Positions 16,350 through 26,255 of a DNA stretch of 57,694 nt are shown here, in pieces. How positions within the stretch are numbered: position 1 is the stretch's first letter; every line of letters begins with the position of its first letter. A program made the position numbers and the translations under genes. The DNA lies in NCBI GenBank assembly GCA_021817005.1, contig JAKAWJ010000009.1:1-57694 (forward strand). Reading direction: 5' to 3'. Under the pieces are notes generated by a model, which saw only the letters and a program-made list of their open reading frames with translations, made no database searches and had not been told where the DNA came from. Source of the DNA: an archaeon (GTDB lineage Archaea; Thermoproteota; Thermoprotei_A; Marsarchaeales; Marsarchaeaceae).

Positions 16350-17237
16350 TTGAACGAGAGCGGGATATGGCTTACTCTCTCGTCCACAAAGGGAAGAGTC
16401 GGGTTCGGAATACTGCTTGCGCTCGTGGCTATTGCGCTTGTGTCTCCCTATGTTGTTCCGAGTCCGGAAAAGGCCTACGGCCAGTACCTCCCTCCTTCAG
16501 CCAAGCACTTGCTCGGAACCGATTACTTCGGATACAACGTTCTTTCCTGGGTGCTCATCGGCTCCAGAGTGTCACTGCTCGTGGGCTTTCTCGCGGGTGC
16601 TGCCATCACGGCCATCGCTCTCGCAATGGCGGTCATAGCAGGTTATTTTGAGAAGACAATCCTGGGTGAACTCTTTAGCGCGATAATCAATGTGTTCCTG
16701 GTTATACCTGCGCTTCCGCTTTTGATAGTGATTGCATCCTATATTGTCACCCAGAGCGTATACCCGGTAATCTTCGCGATAGTGATTATAAGCTGGCCTT
16801 ACCCCGCGCGTATTCTCAGGTCGCAGATATTAACCCTCAAGAATCGAGAATTTGTGCTCGCTGACAAGGGATTAGGATTGAGCGACTTCCAGATAATCAG
16901 GAGTGATATACTTCCGAGCCTGTACTCAATAATCTTCTCCGTGTTCCTTTTCGGGACAATAGGTGCGATTCTGACTCAGGCAAGTTTGCAGTTCTTGGGC
17001 CTGGGCGGAGTGTCCATCGTAAGCTGGGGAAGCATGCTTTACTGGGCACAGAACGAAGAAGCCCTGTTCTCTGGCGCCTGGTGGTGGTTCCTACCGCCCG
17101 GCATTATGATCGGACTAGTGGGAGTGGCGCTTGTGCTCATCAATCTCTCGCTTGACGAAGTCGTAAACCCCAGGTTGCAGGCGCTGAAACTATCCAAAAA
17201 AGCAAAGGAAATCCAGAAAACCTTTGCTGCGAGCTGA
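16350..17237 (+). CDS. ABC transporter permease (DppC/OppC-like)
   Basis: 295 residues from TTG 16350, preceded by GGGGCAGG that could pair with 16S rRNA. The DppC hallmark is HLLGTDYFGYNVLSW (family LGTDxxGRDVLSR), where Arg of the motif is replaced by Tyr. The EAA loop is near REFVLADKGLGLSDFQII, and QFLGLG leads into the final helices. Six helices are predicted, the first at about residues 17-36. It pairs with the DppB-like permease; together with two ATPases and the binding protein the importer is complete. Confidence 0.92.
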   Translation: MNESGIWLTLSSTKGRVGFGILLALVAIALVSPYVVPSPEKAYGQYLPPSAKHLLGTDYFGYNVLSWVLIGSRVSLLVGFLAGAAITAIALAMAVIAGYFEKTILGELFSAIINVFLVIPALPLLIVIASYIVTQSVYPVIFAIVIISWPYPARILRSQILTLKNREFVLADKGLGLSDFQIIRSDILPSLYSIIFSVFLFGTIGAILTQASLQFLGLGGVSIVSWGSMLYWAQNEEALFSGAWWWFLPPGIMIGLVGVALVLINLSLDEVVNPRLQALKLSKKAKEIQKTFAAS

Positions 17238-17398
17238 GCTGAGATAAGATGGGCTCATCAGTTAGTCCGCTCGAGCGGTTGAGCCCTCCCCAAACTCTCT
17301 CGAAACCATAGGGTCTGCCTTGGTTCATCCTGTGGAGTAGTCTGGCCGGAACCTGAAAGTCGGACGGTCCAAAGACATCCCGACTGCATTGAGCTGGT

Positions 17399-19240
17399 TC
17401 AGGAGAGCTCCTCTGCCAGGAATCTCGCTGCTTTCCCTATCGCGTCGAGGAAGTTTGAGTTCTTGGTAAAGCCGTGACCTTCGTCCTGATAGACAACATA
17501 TTCAACCCTTCTGCCAAGCTCTCTAAGTTTCTCAACCATCTGGTCGGACTCTCCTTTTACGACTCTGGGGTCATTAGCGCCCTGAATAATCAGCATGTTC
17601 GCGCGCACGTTCTGAACATATCCAATTGGAGAGCGCGATGCTAGGAACTCAGCTTCTGTGTCCGGATCACCCACCCACTTCGCCATAAGCCTCTTCCAGT
17701 GAGGCGGAACCGCTTTTGCAAAGGTTATGAGGTTGCTTGGGCCAACTATATCTACTCCCGCCTTCCAGTAGTCAGGCAGTCTCGTAACGCAGCTCAGCGT
17801 AGCGAATCCTCCGAAACTCCCTCCGAAAACACCTAGCCGTCCGGGGTCTATGTTCGGCCTCGAGGCGAGCCATCTGGCAGCTGCTTCGAAATCCCTGAGC
17901 TCTGCCCCACCCCAGTCATGAAATATCTTCCTTTCGAAACTCTTTCCGTAGCCGCTGCTCCCGCGGAAGTTGATTGCGAGAATGGCAATCCCGCGAGAGA
18001 GAAGAAACTGATACAACCCGCCATAGGCGTAACTTGGCCGCTCCTGGCTTTGGGGCCCACCATGAATCGAGAGCAGTCCGCCAAATCGTCGACCATCACT
18101 TCTGGGCTCGTAGTAGAAGGCAGGTATTTCTAATCCGTCAAAGCTTCGGATCTGCACGTTCACCGGTTCCAGAAGATATTCCTTCGGGACATGCCCAAGC
18201 ATGGACTCGGTGAGTCTGATAGGCTTCCGCGTTCGAAAATTCACAACATAAATGTCATCTGCCGACCGCGGAGTAGAAGCGAGAAATGCCAGCCGCTTGG
18301 AGTCATTCGAAATGCTTAGACCGTGCACTACTCCCCTTGGAATATTCTGAAGAGGTTTCGCTGGGCTGTCTCCTGTTTTTACATAGACCTCGCTGTAGCC
18401 TCCAACGTTTATTGAATAGACAAGAACTCTACCGTCCTTCGAAAGAGCCATGTCTTCGACATCCCAACTAGGGGTATCCAGCCATGCGAGAGTCTTTGTT
18501 TGTGCATCAAGAATGGCAATTCCTGTATGCTCTCTCCCGAAGTCACTGATTATGTAAATTCCCTTCCCGTCGCGCGTCCATGGTCCTGTATAGAACCGAG
18601 TTTCGGGCGCTTCCGGCGAAACCTTTGCAAGCTCTCCGGTTTTGGCGTCGACGACCCAGATCGCGCTTTCCACCACGCTTACAACTTCGGTGAGCGATAT
18701 CTTGGAATCGTCTGGCGACCAGTGTCCCAGCGAATAGTAACCGGGTCTTTCAGTGAGCTTTCTTCTCAAGCCCGTCCTAAGGTTGTGCACATATGGAAGC
18801 ATATTTGCAGGGGAGCCCTCATTTGAGGCATAGACAATCTCATCTCCCTTATGATTGAAACATTCGGCGCCGGGCTCGCACCTTACCCCCGGCCCGCCTG
18901 CGATTCTTACTGGCCAGCCCTCCTCAAGGTCGAAAGTATAGCACTGAAAGTTTTCGCTGCCCACTGGGTCAGCAAAAAACACAAGCCTTCCTTCAACCGG
19001 CGAAGGATAAACGGCCCTTACAGATTCGTTCACGTATGTTGTCAGCTGGGTGTGTTCAAACCTTTCACCATGAGGGCCGTTGTAGGGCCTGAGCTTCCAC
19101 AGGTTGAGCTGGCCACTGGTATCTGCTACGCATACAAGGTAAGAGTCATCAAAAGAAAAACTCGCGCCCGTATAGCGCCGGACAGCAAAGTACCTTTCAG
19201 GCGGGAAGCGGATATCGAGACTCGCTTTGGAGCCCATCAT
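17399..19240 (-). CDS. S9 family serine peptidase (acylaminoacyl-peptidase/oligopeptidase type)
   Basis: 613 residues from ATG 19240; an open frame reaches 19357 but the extra 39 residues do not resemble the family. Residues 1-340 form a WD40-like beta-propeller (repeated W-SPDDSK, TRDGKGIY, SKDGRVL motifs). The C-terminal alpha/beta-hydrolase domain contains GVFGGSFGGFA with Ser475, Asp557 (GANDPRV) and His589 (DEGHGF), a complete catalytic triad. HGGPQSQ and NFRGSSGYG form the oxyanion region. No signal peptide, so it is cytosolic and probably degrades short peptides, in keeping with the adjacent peptide-type importer. Confidence 0.9.
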   Translation of the reverse strand: MMGSKASLDIRFPPERYFAVRRYTGASFSFDDSYLVCVADTSGQLNLWKLRPYNGPHGERFEHTQLTTYVNESVRAVYPSPVEGRLVFFADPVGSENFQCYTFDLEEGWPVRIAGGPGVRCEPGAECFNHKGDEIVYASNEGSPANMLPYVHNLRTGLRRKLTERPGYYSLGHWSPDDSKISLTEVVSVVESAIWVVDAKTGELAKVSPEAPETRFYTGPWTRDGKGIYIISDFGREHTGIAILDAQTKTLAWLDTPSWDVEDMALSKDGRVLVYSINVGGYSEVYVKTGDSPAKPLQNIPRGVVHGLSISNDSKRLAFLASTPRSADDIYVVNFRTRKPIRLTESMLGHVPKEYLLEPVNVQIRSFDGLEIPAFYYEPRSDGRRFGGLLSIHGGPQSQERPSYAYGGLYQFLLSRGIAILAINFRGSSGYGKSFERKIFHDWGGAELRDFEAAARWLASRPNIDPGRLGVFGGSFGGFATLSCVTRLPDYWKAGVDIVGPSNLITFAKAVPPHWKRLMAKWVGDPDTEAEFLASRSPIGYVQNVRANMLIIQGANDPRVVKGESDQMVEKLRELGRRVEYVVYQDEGHGFTKNSNFLDAIGKAARFLAEELS

Positions 19241-19493
19241 GATGCAGATTGCCGCAGACCTGCTAAAGAACTTTCCCCATGGAACCACCGTTTTTCCAAT
19301 GAGCACGTCAATCGAGGAAGGCTGGCCCAACTCGTTCGTTAATAGTTCAGGAAACAAGCAGATTACTCGCTTCCTCCGTTAGCGCACAAGCGGCTCTGTA
19401 ATTCAGAGCGGGTCACGTCCGGCGGCAGGACTCAAGAGCTTCCGTAATTCCGAATTCAACGGAAGTAGACTGCGCAGTGCTCCGGAGAGCTCT

Positions 19494-21119
19494 CTAGCGT
19501 TTAAAGTCTGCGAGAATTACCCTTGCGCAATTATAGCCAGGCATTCCAGAAACTCCTCCGCCCGGATGTGTTCCCGCCCCAGTTATGTAAAGGCCCCTGA
19601 TTGGAGTGCGGTAGTGCGATAACTCCGGAATTGGCCGGTAATAATACATTTGTTCGAGGGTTGGGTCTATGTGCTGAGTGTTACCGCGCTGAATCCAGAG
19701 CCTCTGTTCAAGGTCGCCCGGAGTCTCAACCAGGGTGTCGATAACAAGCTCCGGTATGTCAGTCCATGTTTGGGTGAGCCTGGACATTATTTTGTTTTTT
19801 GAATCTTCTTTGAATTTCGCATAATCTTTCTCCCACGTCATGGGAGACCTGTCCGGAACGAACTGCGCCCAGCAGTAGAGCACGTGTTTACCCATTGGCG
19901 CAAGCGAGGGGTCATACGTGGTAGGGAAGTTTACCGCGACCAGCGGCGAATCCGATAGACGCCCACTAAAGTTCGCAGTGTGATACGCCCGTTCCACCTC
20001 CGACAAAGATGAAGGCGCCAGGAGCTTCCCAGCACTTCTGCCGGGTCTCGAAATCGCGCCCTCCCTCAGCTCCGAAGGAACAGCGTGTAATGCAGCGTGC
20101 ATCGTCATGCCGTAAGAAGTTATTCGCAGGCTCTCAAGTTTCCTGACTATGGAATCTGGCAACAAGTCCGGTTCCAGTAACTTGGTCAGTGCCACCTGAG
20201 GGTCTAGCGCGCCAACTACGACGGGCGCTCCTACCTTGGAGCCATCCGCAAGCTCGACCCCCGCCGTCCGGCCACCTTCGACAAGAATTCTGCGCACTTC
20301 CGAGGTAAGGAAGACTTTACCTCCCTTGGCGAGCAGTGAGTCCTTAAGAGATTCGCTCAGTCTGCCGGAGCCTCCAAGTGGTCGCTTTAGACCCGTGCGG
20401 TAGAGCATTGTGTGCATTATCGCCATTAGCCCGGTGCCTGGCAGGCTCGGGGACATGGTCGAAAATATCAGAGAGAATAGCGCGGCGAGAGATACCCTTA
20501 CTCTCTCGTCTTCAAAGTTCTCGTTAATCAACTGATTAGCGGACATGAGCACGGTCCTCACCATCACGTTGAAGTCCACTCTCGAAGCCTGCGGCATGGC
20601 AGAGAGCAGTGAACGGTTACGGAGGAGTGTGCCTATTCCACGCACCCCGAAAAGCACGTCCATTTTCGGGGGAGCGTCGAGCATCAGGGCCTCAAGCAGC
20701 GCTTCCTCCTTCATCCATTCGTCGCAGAGCCTTGAGTAGCTCTCAGAGTCACGTTTGGAATACCTTGCAAACTCCTGAACCGTCTTATCGAGTGCCGAAT
20801 AAAACCGCAGCGGCCCACCCTGAGATTCCGGAAAAGGCACTTCAAACATCGGTTCGATAGAGATATACTTCAGGCCATACTCGCTCAGCTTCAGGTCCTC
20901 AATTATTGGGGTCCTTTGTATCAATATGTGGTCTATGGCCCCGCCATTTATCTTGAACCCCGGGGTATTTGGAATAAGTTCTTCAGTGGTGATGCATCCA
21001 CCCACGAGATGTCTGCGTTCAAATACTCCCACTCTGAGACCGGCGCTTGCCAGGTAATTTGCTGCTACAAGGCCGTTATGGCCGGCGCCTATCACTACGG
21101 CATCGAACTCCCGATTCAT
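19494..21119 (-). CDS. FAD-dependent oxidoreductase, PYROXD2/phytoene-desaturase-related
   Basis: 541 residues. The N-terminal dinucleotide fold VVIGAGHNGLVAANYLA (8-24) with VFERR at the end of strand 2 and VGGCITTEE binds FAD. The C-terminal GLYITGAGTHPGGGVSGMPG completes the FAD site. The family includes carotenoid desaturases and retinol saturases, but this subfamily (COG1233 type, PYROXD2-like) acts on unknown substrates. No crtB or other carotenoid gene is near, so a carotenoid role is not supported. The gene is monocistronic. Confidence 0.85.
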   Translation of the reverse strand: MNREFDAVVIGAGHNGLVAANYLASAGLRVGVFERRHLVGGCITTEELIPNTPGFKINGGAIDHILIQRTPIIEDLKLSEYGLKYISIEPMFEVPFPESQGGPLRFYSALDKTVQEFARYSKRDSESYSRLCDEWMKEEALLEALMLDAPPKMDVLFGVRGIGTLLRNRSLLSAMPQASRVDFNVMVRTVLMSANQLINENFEDERVRVSLAALFSLIFSTMSPSLPGTGLMAIMHTMLYRTGLKRPLGGSGRLSESLKDSLLAKGGKVFLTSEVRRILVEGGRTAGVELADGSKVGAPVVVGALDPQVALTKLLEPDLLPDSIVRKLESLRITSYGMTMHAALHAVPSELREGAISRPGRSAGKLLAPSSLSEVERAYHTANFSGRLSDSPLVAVNFPTTYDPSLAPMGKHVLYCWAQFVPDRSPMTWEKDYAKFKEDSKNKIMSRLTQTWTDIPELVIDTLVETPGDLEQRLWIQRGNTQHIDPTLEQMYYYRPIPELSHYRTPIRGLYITGAGTHPGGGVSGMPGYNCARVILADFKR

Positions 21120-21302
21120 CGCATGCAGCCTTTTGCAGCTGAAACGCCAGACGCTTTTCAGGTTTCCGTATAGCTACGCTTCAGAATAAAGATTAGTGAG
21201 GTCGATTGGTCTTCCCCGGCGGGCTTGGCTGGGGTTCCTGTCCAGCTGAGCGCCGCCGGAGCGCAACCGCTCTCCCACCGACCCCAACAGATTTCAGGCT
21301 TT

Positions 21303-21914
21303 TCACGCAGGAGGAGGTGAAGTTGGAGGCTGAAGGTGGGACAACGATGCGTTCGCCGCGAAGATCAGCCATCCGATACTCGACACCAGAACCACGGCCG
21401 CAAAGAGGTATTTCCAGGCTTTCGCTTTCAAGGTAAAGGCGGGTAACGAAAGTATGGAGGCAACTCCGAGTCCCCCGTACAGCAGCGCAGCCTCTGTAGG
21501 TGCAGTGGTCAGGGTGTACTTTAGTATAGCCACTCCGTCAACTAGCAGGTAAATCCCGGTTACCGCCGCGGCATAAGAAATTTCCCTTAGGCCGTTGCCG
21601 AGAATTAACGCAGCCGCGGTGCCAATGAGGAGAAGACCTCCCACCGCCGCTGGACCCCCGAACAGCACATTGTACACGCCTCCGCCAAAGTTGAACGGCC
21701 AGAGCAAGCTGATTGAGAGCCCGGTAATGAACAGGAATATGCCGATTAGGCCAATCATGATCGAATAGCCCTTTGCAGCAGGTCGGTCAGGCTCCTCTAC
21801 TGCGTCGTCGGCTTGCTTTATGTGAAGCCGAAGTGCTCCGATCCCGATCAGCGCTCCCCCTGCAGAGAGCGCCCACATCATCCCATCCAGAAAGTCGTTC
21901 GTAGGTGCTGCCAT
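21303..21914 (-). CDS. DUF981-like membrane protein
   Basis: 203 residues with about six membrane helices. The segment LLWPFNFGGGVYNVLFGGPAAVGGLLLIGTA is the hallmark of DUF981, an archaeal family of unknown function. A short cytoplasmic stretch (about 29-46, acidic) separates helix 1 from helix 2. The C-terminus is Pro/Ser-rich. ATG 21914 has an AT-rich element (ATAATAAC) about 20 bp upstream. Stand-alone gene. Confidence 0.7.
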   Translation of the reverse strand: MAAPTNDFLDGMMWALSAGGALIGIGALRLHIKQADDAVEEPDRPAAKGYSIMIGLIGIFLFITGLSISLLWPFNFGGGVYNVLFGGPAAVGGLLLIGTAAALILGNGLREISYAAAVTGIYLLVDGVAILKYTLTTAPTEAALLYGGLGVASILSLPAFTLKAKAWKYLFAAVVLVSSIGWLIFAANASLSHLQPPTSPPPA

Positions 21915-22189
21915 TTTTGGTCAAGTTATTATCTCGCGAATGGATTTAGAGCCGAGCGGGCAAAGGTCCACCTAGGTCTGCAGCCGCAGCTATCTGTGTA
22001 TGTATATGGACATAGTTGCGCACGACTTTCCCTCGCGCCATTTCCCTTCCGGCAGTTTCCCCCTTCAGATCGTCTTAGCTTGGACAGTGCCATCCTCAAT
22101 GGAACAGCTTCAGGGGGGTCGCCACACATAACCTTACGGCCGCGAAAGGAAAGGGGAGAACCGAGCTCACAACCGCTGGACCGCCCTGC
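21915..22189. other. intergenic region
   Basis: No gene recognised; only the promoter of the DUF981 gene is suspected. Confidence 0.35.
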
Positions 22190-22768
22190 CTAGGCAGCAG
22201 GGGCCCGCGCGAGAGCCAACGCCTTAACGAACCCTCCGGAAAATTCCGAGGTTTGCACGCTGCACCCGTATGCCTCCAAGAACCCTTTGAGGGCTTCAAG
22301 CGTGCATTCCGCAGCTGCTTCGCTGTACCCTGCCCCCGCGAGGAGTACCTCAACACTTCCTTCGTGTAGATTCACGTCAAATACATCTAGCGGCATCAAT
22401 TCCTTGTTTTTCCGTAGAAACTGCACAAGCTCTTCGAGGGTTGGGGCGCTGCCTTTGAGGAGCTCCCCCATGGTTTTCCCGGCCTGGTGCCAGATGGCGT
22501 GGATTTCTTTCTTCGAACTTTTGGAGGCAATCTGAAGGCTCTTGTCCAAGAGCATTTCGGGAACTGGTACTGAAGACATTGCCTCAAGCACATCGAATAT
22601 CTGGATTATGCGCACGGCTTCGTCGGATGACTTGCCCAGTCTCGAGATCTTGAGATAGGTCTCCACGGCCTCGTTTGAAATCGCGTATAGCGTCTTGTTC
22701 TGCCGTCTCGCCTCTTCCCCGAGCGTATGAGCGAGCCCGTCATCCACTGCAAGATTGATCCGACCCAT
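22190..22768 (-). CDS. putative ribbon-helix-helix protein with C-terminal alpha/beta domain
   Basis: 192 residues from ATG 22768. The N-terminus GRINLAVDDGLAHTLGEEARRQNKTL with SNEAVETYLK fits a ribbon-helix-helix pattern (one strand, then two helices). The remainder (about 50-192) is a mixed alpha/beta region: a long helix with EIHAIWHQAGKTMGELL, then FDVNLHEGSVEVLLAGAG and a helix ending before the last strand. I do not recognise this second part. The start is supported by a TATA-like ATTAATTA centred 27 bp upstream. It may be a DNA-binding regulator with a ligand or dimerisation domain. Confidence 0.5.
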   Translation of the reverse strand: MGRINLAVDDGLAHTLGEEARRQNKTLYAISNEAVETYLKISRLGKSSDEAVRIIQIFDVLEAMSSVPVPEMLLDKSLQIASKSSKKEIHAIWHQAGKTMGELLKGSAPTLEELVQFLRKNKELMPLDVFDVNLHEGSVEVLLAGAGYSEAAAECTLEALKGFLEAYGCSVQTSEFSGGFVKALALARAPAA

Positions 22769-22790
22769 GACCCCGGTCAACAAAACGAAG

Positions 22791-22798
22791 TAATTAAT
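22791..22798 (-). promoter_or_regulatory. TATA-like box for the ribbon-helix-helix gene
   Basis: ATTAATTA on the - strand, centred 27 bp upstream of ATG 22768, which fits a leaderless transcript. Confidence 0.5.
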
Positions 22799-22956
22799 GG
22801 TTTTGCCCATATCTCGCAAACACCGAAAACGTTAGAATCGTAAGACGCCCTCGTCGGTGGTCTGATACCCAAAATACTAGGATTAGTAGGTCGTCGGCTC
22901 AGCGCCGTAGATTACGGCAGTTCCGCCTGAGGCTTGACTAAGCACTCAGGCAGTTT

Positions 22957-23259
22957 TTGCTACCCTGCCTCAAGTTTTTTATATCTGACGCTCTTAGGAA
23001 CTTTCAGGCAATCCAGTCAGATGCAGAAGTTGCCCAAGGCTGTGGAGTATCCAGAGCGAGGCTTTGCTGGACACGCAGAAATACGCTCCTTGGCACAGAT
23101 GCTGTTCTGGCAACCGATCCGGACCATTTCAGTCCCCTCAAAAACGACACGGTTCTTGGACTGAAGCGGGTAGACTTCCCCGCATATCGAGTCGTTTTGG
23201 TGCAGATAAGAAAATCTGAATTCTGGAGCATTTGTGGTGACATATCTCGAGCTCTCTAG
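22957..23259 (+). pseudogene. possible PIN-domain (VapC-like) remnant
   Basis: Part of this frame reads FISDAL, then GTDAVLATDPDHFSPLKND and GLKRVDFP. This resembles the C-terminal half of PIN-domain toxins, where an acidic residue precedes a strand and T-x-D-x-x-F. The N-terminal catalytic Asp and the rest of the fold are not visible, and the frame between the two matches looks scrambled. No antitoxin gene adjoins. A weak call; it may be chance. Confidence 0.25.
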
Positions 23260-23402
23260 AAACCGATCTTTTGAATTCCGTCGGCAGAACTCTGGCTCCT
23301 TAACCAGAGCTGGTCAGGTACAACATTTTTGTAAGATTGGAAACCTTTGGCAACCATACTGGCTGAGAGCTACGGGGGGGAATGGCAGGTCTGAGAGAAT
23401 CC

Positions 23403-24173
23403 TCATAACGCTGGCTTGAGGTGATGAAGCACTATACTGTCCAGGTCTACTACCCGTGACCGCGCGAGTTCTGCAGTAACATAGCCCAGAGAAAGCTCCG
23501 CAGGATAGACAATCTTTTCCGTCGAAAAAGTCCCGCAAAATACTGAGTTAGTGCTGCTGACCTTTCCGAGGTAGTGAATGTGACCGAGAAACAGATAGTC
23601 ATCGCATGCGACCGAGTATCGCACTCTGACCGCTCTCGAAAGCAGACTCGGCATTGCCGATTGCAGTTTTTTGGCAAAGCGGCTTCCCATTGTCTCAAGG
23701 AGCGGCGAAAACCTTCCTCTGCCTTCGATATTACCGTGGGTCATGAATAGATTGCCACACTTGAAGAAATCATGATTAGCCGTTAGTGTATCGAGGCTGC
23801 CGACAAAGTCCCTGAACACCTGCGATGCTGCAAAGTCGTTATCCCCCAGAATCAGGGCCGTCGACTCGAGTTGGAAAGGGTAGTTATCCAAGAACTCCCT
23901 GTAATACTTGACTAGCGCATCCTTTGGCGCCTCGACCACGTCGCCCAATAGCACTACAATATCCGGTCGCTCCTTTCTAATTATCGAAAACGCCTCTCTG
24001 CTTCTTCCAGCTGGGTAGTGGATGTCAGAGAGCACGAGCAGTTTTTGGGTGGTCAAAACATCGTCAGCCGAGTTTACAGTTTTACCGCGAAAACAGTTTG
24101 ACCAACCCAGCCAGGGAATTAGCGCTGCGAGTGCGACAGCCAGCTGTTCCCATCGCCAGCGCACCTCCCTCAT
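23403..24173 (-). CDS. calcineurin-like metallophosphoesterase with N-terminal membrane segment
   Basis: 256 residues from ATG 24173. An uncleaved hydrophobic helix (about 10-24) anchors the N-terminus. The phosphoesterase motifs follow in order: DIH (Asp50, His52), GDVV (Asp78), GDND (110-113), HGN (146-148) and GHIH (197-200). The third motif is normally GNH-D/E; here Asn and Asp replace the usual Asn-His spacing, so the catalytic His may be lost or moved. Substrate unknown: nucleotides, phospholipids and phosphoproteins are all possible in this family. It lies 123 bp downstream of an S9 peptidase gene on the same strand. Confidence 0.75.
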   Translation of the reverse strand: MREVRWRWEQLAVALAALIPWLGWSNCFRGKTVNSADDVLTTQKLLVLSDIHYPAGRSREAFSIIRKERPDIVVLLGDVVEAPKDALVKYYREFLDNYPFQLESTALILGDNDFAASQVFRDFVGSLDTLTANHDFFKCGNLFMTHGNIEGRGRFSPLLETMGSRFAKKLQSAMPSLLSRAVRVRYSVACDDYLFLGHIHYLGKVSSTNSVFCGTFSTEKIVYPAELSLGYVTAELARSRVVDLDSIVLHHLKPAL

Positions 24174-24296
24174 GCCCGCACTCGGCGAGGTGACGACCCA
24201 TTTGATTGAGTAAACCACGCGGAGCACGCAAATAAGCGCATGGACCGCGCTTGAGTGTACACCGGGAGTCGAGTGTCAGTTCGTGAAATGAATTCG

Positions 24297-26225
24297 TCAA
24301 TGACTTTGAACCGGTCCGGACCTCTCAGTAATCAGCTTGAAACCGGCAGATTGCTCGACCAGCTTCTGATTGAAGAATTCGATTATTGCTTTGTAGCGCT
24401 TGGCTCTGTGCCTGGGCAATCCCTCCCGGCTGTGACCGTGCGCGCCCTTCTTGAACACAAGAAGATATGCCTCCTTTCCAAGGTCTTTCAGCACGTTGTA
24501 GAACATGAGCGACTGGTCAAGCGGGCACCTGTAATCTTCCAGGCTGTGGATGAGCAGGAGCGGAGTGTTCACCTTCTCAGCATGGAAGAGCGGACTGAGC
24601 GTGCGGAAGTTGTCATCCTTTAGGGGTTCGTGTCCGATCAGTTCTCTATCGAACCAGAGCCCGATATCGCTGAATGCGTAGCTTGTGAACCAGTAGCTTA
24701 TGCCGTTCTCGCTTATCGCCGCCCTGAACCTGTCGCTCTGGGTTATAGCCCAGTTGGTCATGTAACCTCCATAGCTGATTCCTGTTATCCCAATAAGCTT
24801 GGGATCCGCATCGTGATTGCGCGCGAGAGCCGAATCCAGACCCGACATTATATCCTTGAAGTCTTCGAGGCCGGTCTTTAGAAGTACCGCAGAGGCAAAT
24901 TCTTCATCGTAGCCGTCGCTTCCTCTGGGATTGGTGTAGACTATCGTATACCCTCTTCCGGCCAGAATCTGTGCGGTCATATTGAAGTTGTAGCCATACA
25001 TGCCTTTTGGTCCCCCGTGGACCATCAGCACCACAGGACTCTTCGCATTGCCCTCGGGCATCCTAGCGGGCTTTATGAACCAACCGTCCAGCTTCTTCCC
25101 GTCAAAACTCTCGTACTGGAAATGGTTCGCCTTGGATGGCGAGAGCCTCTTCAGCACCTCAGCATTATAGTTAGTGTATTGTTTTAGCTCGCCATCAAAT
25201 ACGTAGACTTCGGCTGGCTCTTCGGGCTTTTCCATGGTAAGAACGACTTTTCCGTCCAGACTCACGTCAAAGGATGTGACCCACGAGTCATGCGATACAA
25301 GAATGCGGGGGTTGCCGTTGGGTTCAACCACTTCCAGAGTCTGACGCCCCTCACGCGCGCTCACAAAGTAGACCCTCCCCGCTTCTCCAAGCTTTCCCAA
25401 CAGGTTGTCATAGACCAGCTGTTCTGTAACTGGCTTCACACTCCCGCCTTCAAGAATGTGCAGATAGCGGTGTTCGGTGTGAGTCTTTGCGTGTTCCTTG
25501 CCATGGAGCAGAATTCTCTTCCCGTCTGAATCAATCGCGTTGTAGGCGCAGTCAGAGAAGATTGTCTCAGTTTTGCCATTCTTGTAGAGCAGGATGTCTA
25601 TTCGCTCGTAAGGATTCTCCGACCTCGGAGCGTTTAGCAAAATACCGTCTCCATGCCAAGTGGCAATCTGCCAGTAAGGGATCAGTATAAAGTCGCGAGC
25701 GATTTCTTCGAGCTTAGCTCCGCTTTCAGAGTCATGCACGGAGAGCACCACCTTCGCCGAATCAGTAAAACCAACTTTGTCGAACCTGTACGGAATCCCG
25801 TCGTGATAGAAATAGTCCTCATCATCATTTCGTTTGGTTCCCGCAAGCAGCAGTCGCCTGTCGTCCTGATTCCATTCGAGAGAGATGACCTCCTTGAATT
25901 CGGCTAACCTGCGCGCGCTCGTTGTGTCTGTGAACGCGACCCAGAGTTCGGCGGTCTTGCCGTCCGCCACCTGGCGGACAAACGCGAGCTTCTTTCCGCT
26001 GGGACTGAGCCTTGCCATAGATGCATTGTCTATGAACTTTCTTGCTCCTGTTACGAGATCATCTAGCACTATAGTGTTTTCGTACTTGTTACCCTTCATG
26101 TCCACTCTGGTCAGAGTGTAGGCTATCAAGCGACCGTCTCTCGAAATCTCAGGGTCAGAAGGATATGCCAAAAGGGAGAAAGTATTCTCATCCCACTCGG
26201 GGCTAAAACGTTCTTCAGCTGGCAC
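24297..26225 (-). CDS. S9 family serine peptidase, second copy
   Basis: 642 residues from GTG 26225. Beta-propeller in residues about 10-360 (LSPSGKKLAF, SLDGKVVLT), then the alpha/beta-hydrolase domain with HGGPKGMYGYNF, GSDGYDEEF, GITGISYGGYMTN (Ser484), SLEDYRCP (Asp564) and GAHGHSREGLPRHR (His596). The HGHSR-x-G-x-P-x-HR ending is typical of acylaminoacyl-peptidases. It is cytosolic, without signal peptide. Low similarity to the other S9 enzyme at 17399 suggests different peptide preference. A TATA-like box centred 26 bp before the GTG supports this start. Confidence 0.9.
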   Translation of the reverse strand: MPAEERFSPEWDENTFSLLAYPSDPEISRDGRLIAYTLTRVDMKGNKYENTIVLDDLVTGARKFIDNASMARLSPSGKKLAFVRQVADGKTAELWVAFTDTTSARRLAEFKEVISLEWNQDDRRLLLAGTKRNDDEDYFYHDGIPYRFDKVGFTDSAKVVLSVHDSESGAKLEEIARDFILIPYWQIATWHGDGILLNAPRSENPYERIDILLYKNGKTETIFSDCAYNAIDSDGKRILLHGKEHAKTHTEHRYLHILEGGSVKPVTEQLVYDNLLGKLGEAGRVYFVSAREGRQTLEVVEPNGNPRILVSHDSWVTSFDVSLDGKVVLTMEKPEEPAEVYVFDGELKQYTNYNAEVLKRLSPSKANHFQYESFDGKKLDGWFIKPARMPEGNAKSPVVLMVHGGPKGMYGYNFNMTAQILAGRGYTIVYTNPRGSDGYDEEFASAVLLKTGLEDFKDIMSGLDSALARNHDADPKLIGITGISYGGYMTNWAITQSDRFRAAISENGISYWFTSYAFSDIGLWFDRELIGHEPLKDDNFRTLSPLFHAEKVNTPLLLIHSLEDYRCPLDQSLMFYNVLKDLGKEAYLLVFKKGAHGHSREGLPRHRAKRYKAIIEFFNQKLVEQSAGFKLITERSGPVQSH

Positions 26226-26247
26226 GGCTCAGGCTAACCTGCCCCGC

Positions 26248-26255
26248 ATTTATTG
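26248..26255 (-). promoter_or_regulatory. TATA-like box for the second S9 peptidase
   Basis: CAATAAAT on the - strand, centre about 26 bp upstream of GTG 26225, the spacing for a leaderless mRNA. Confidence 0.5.
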
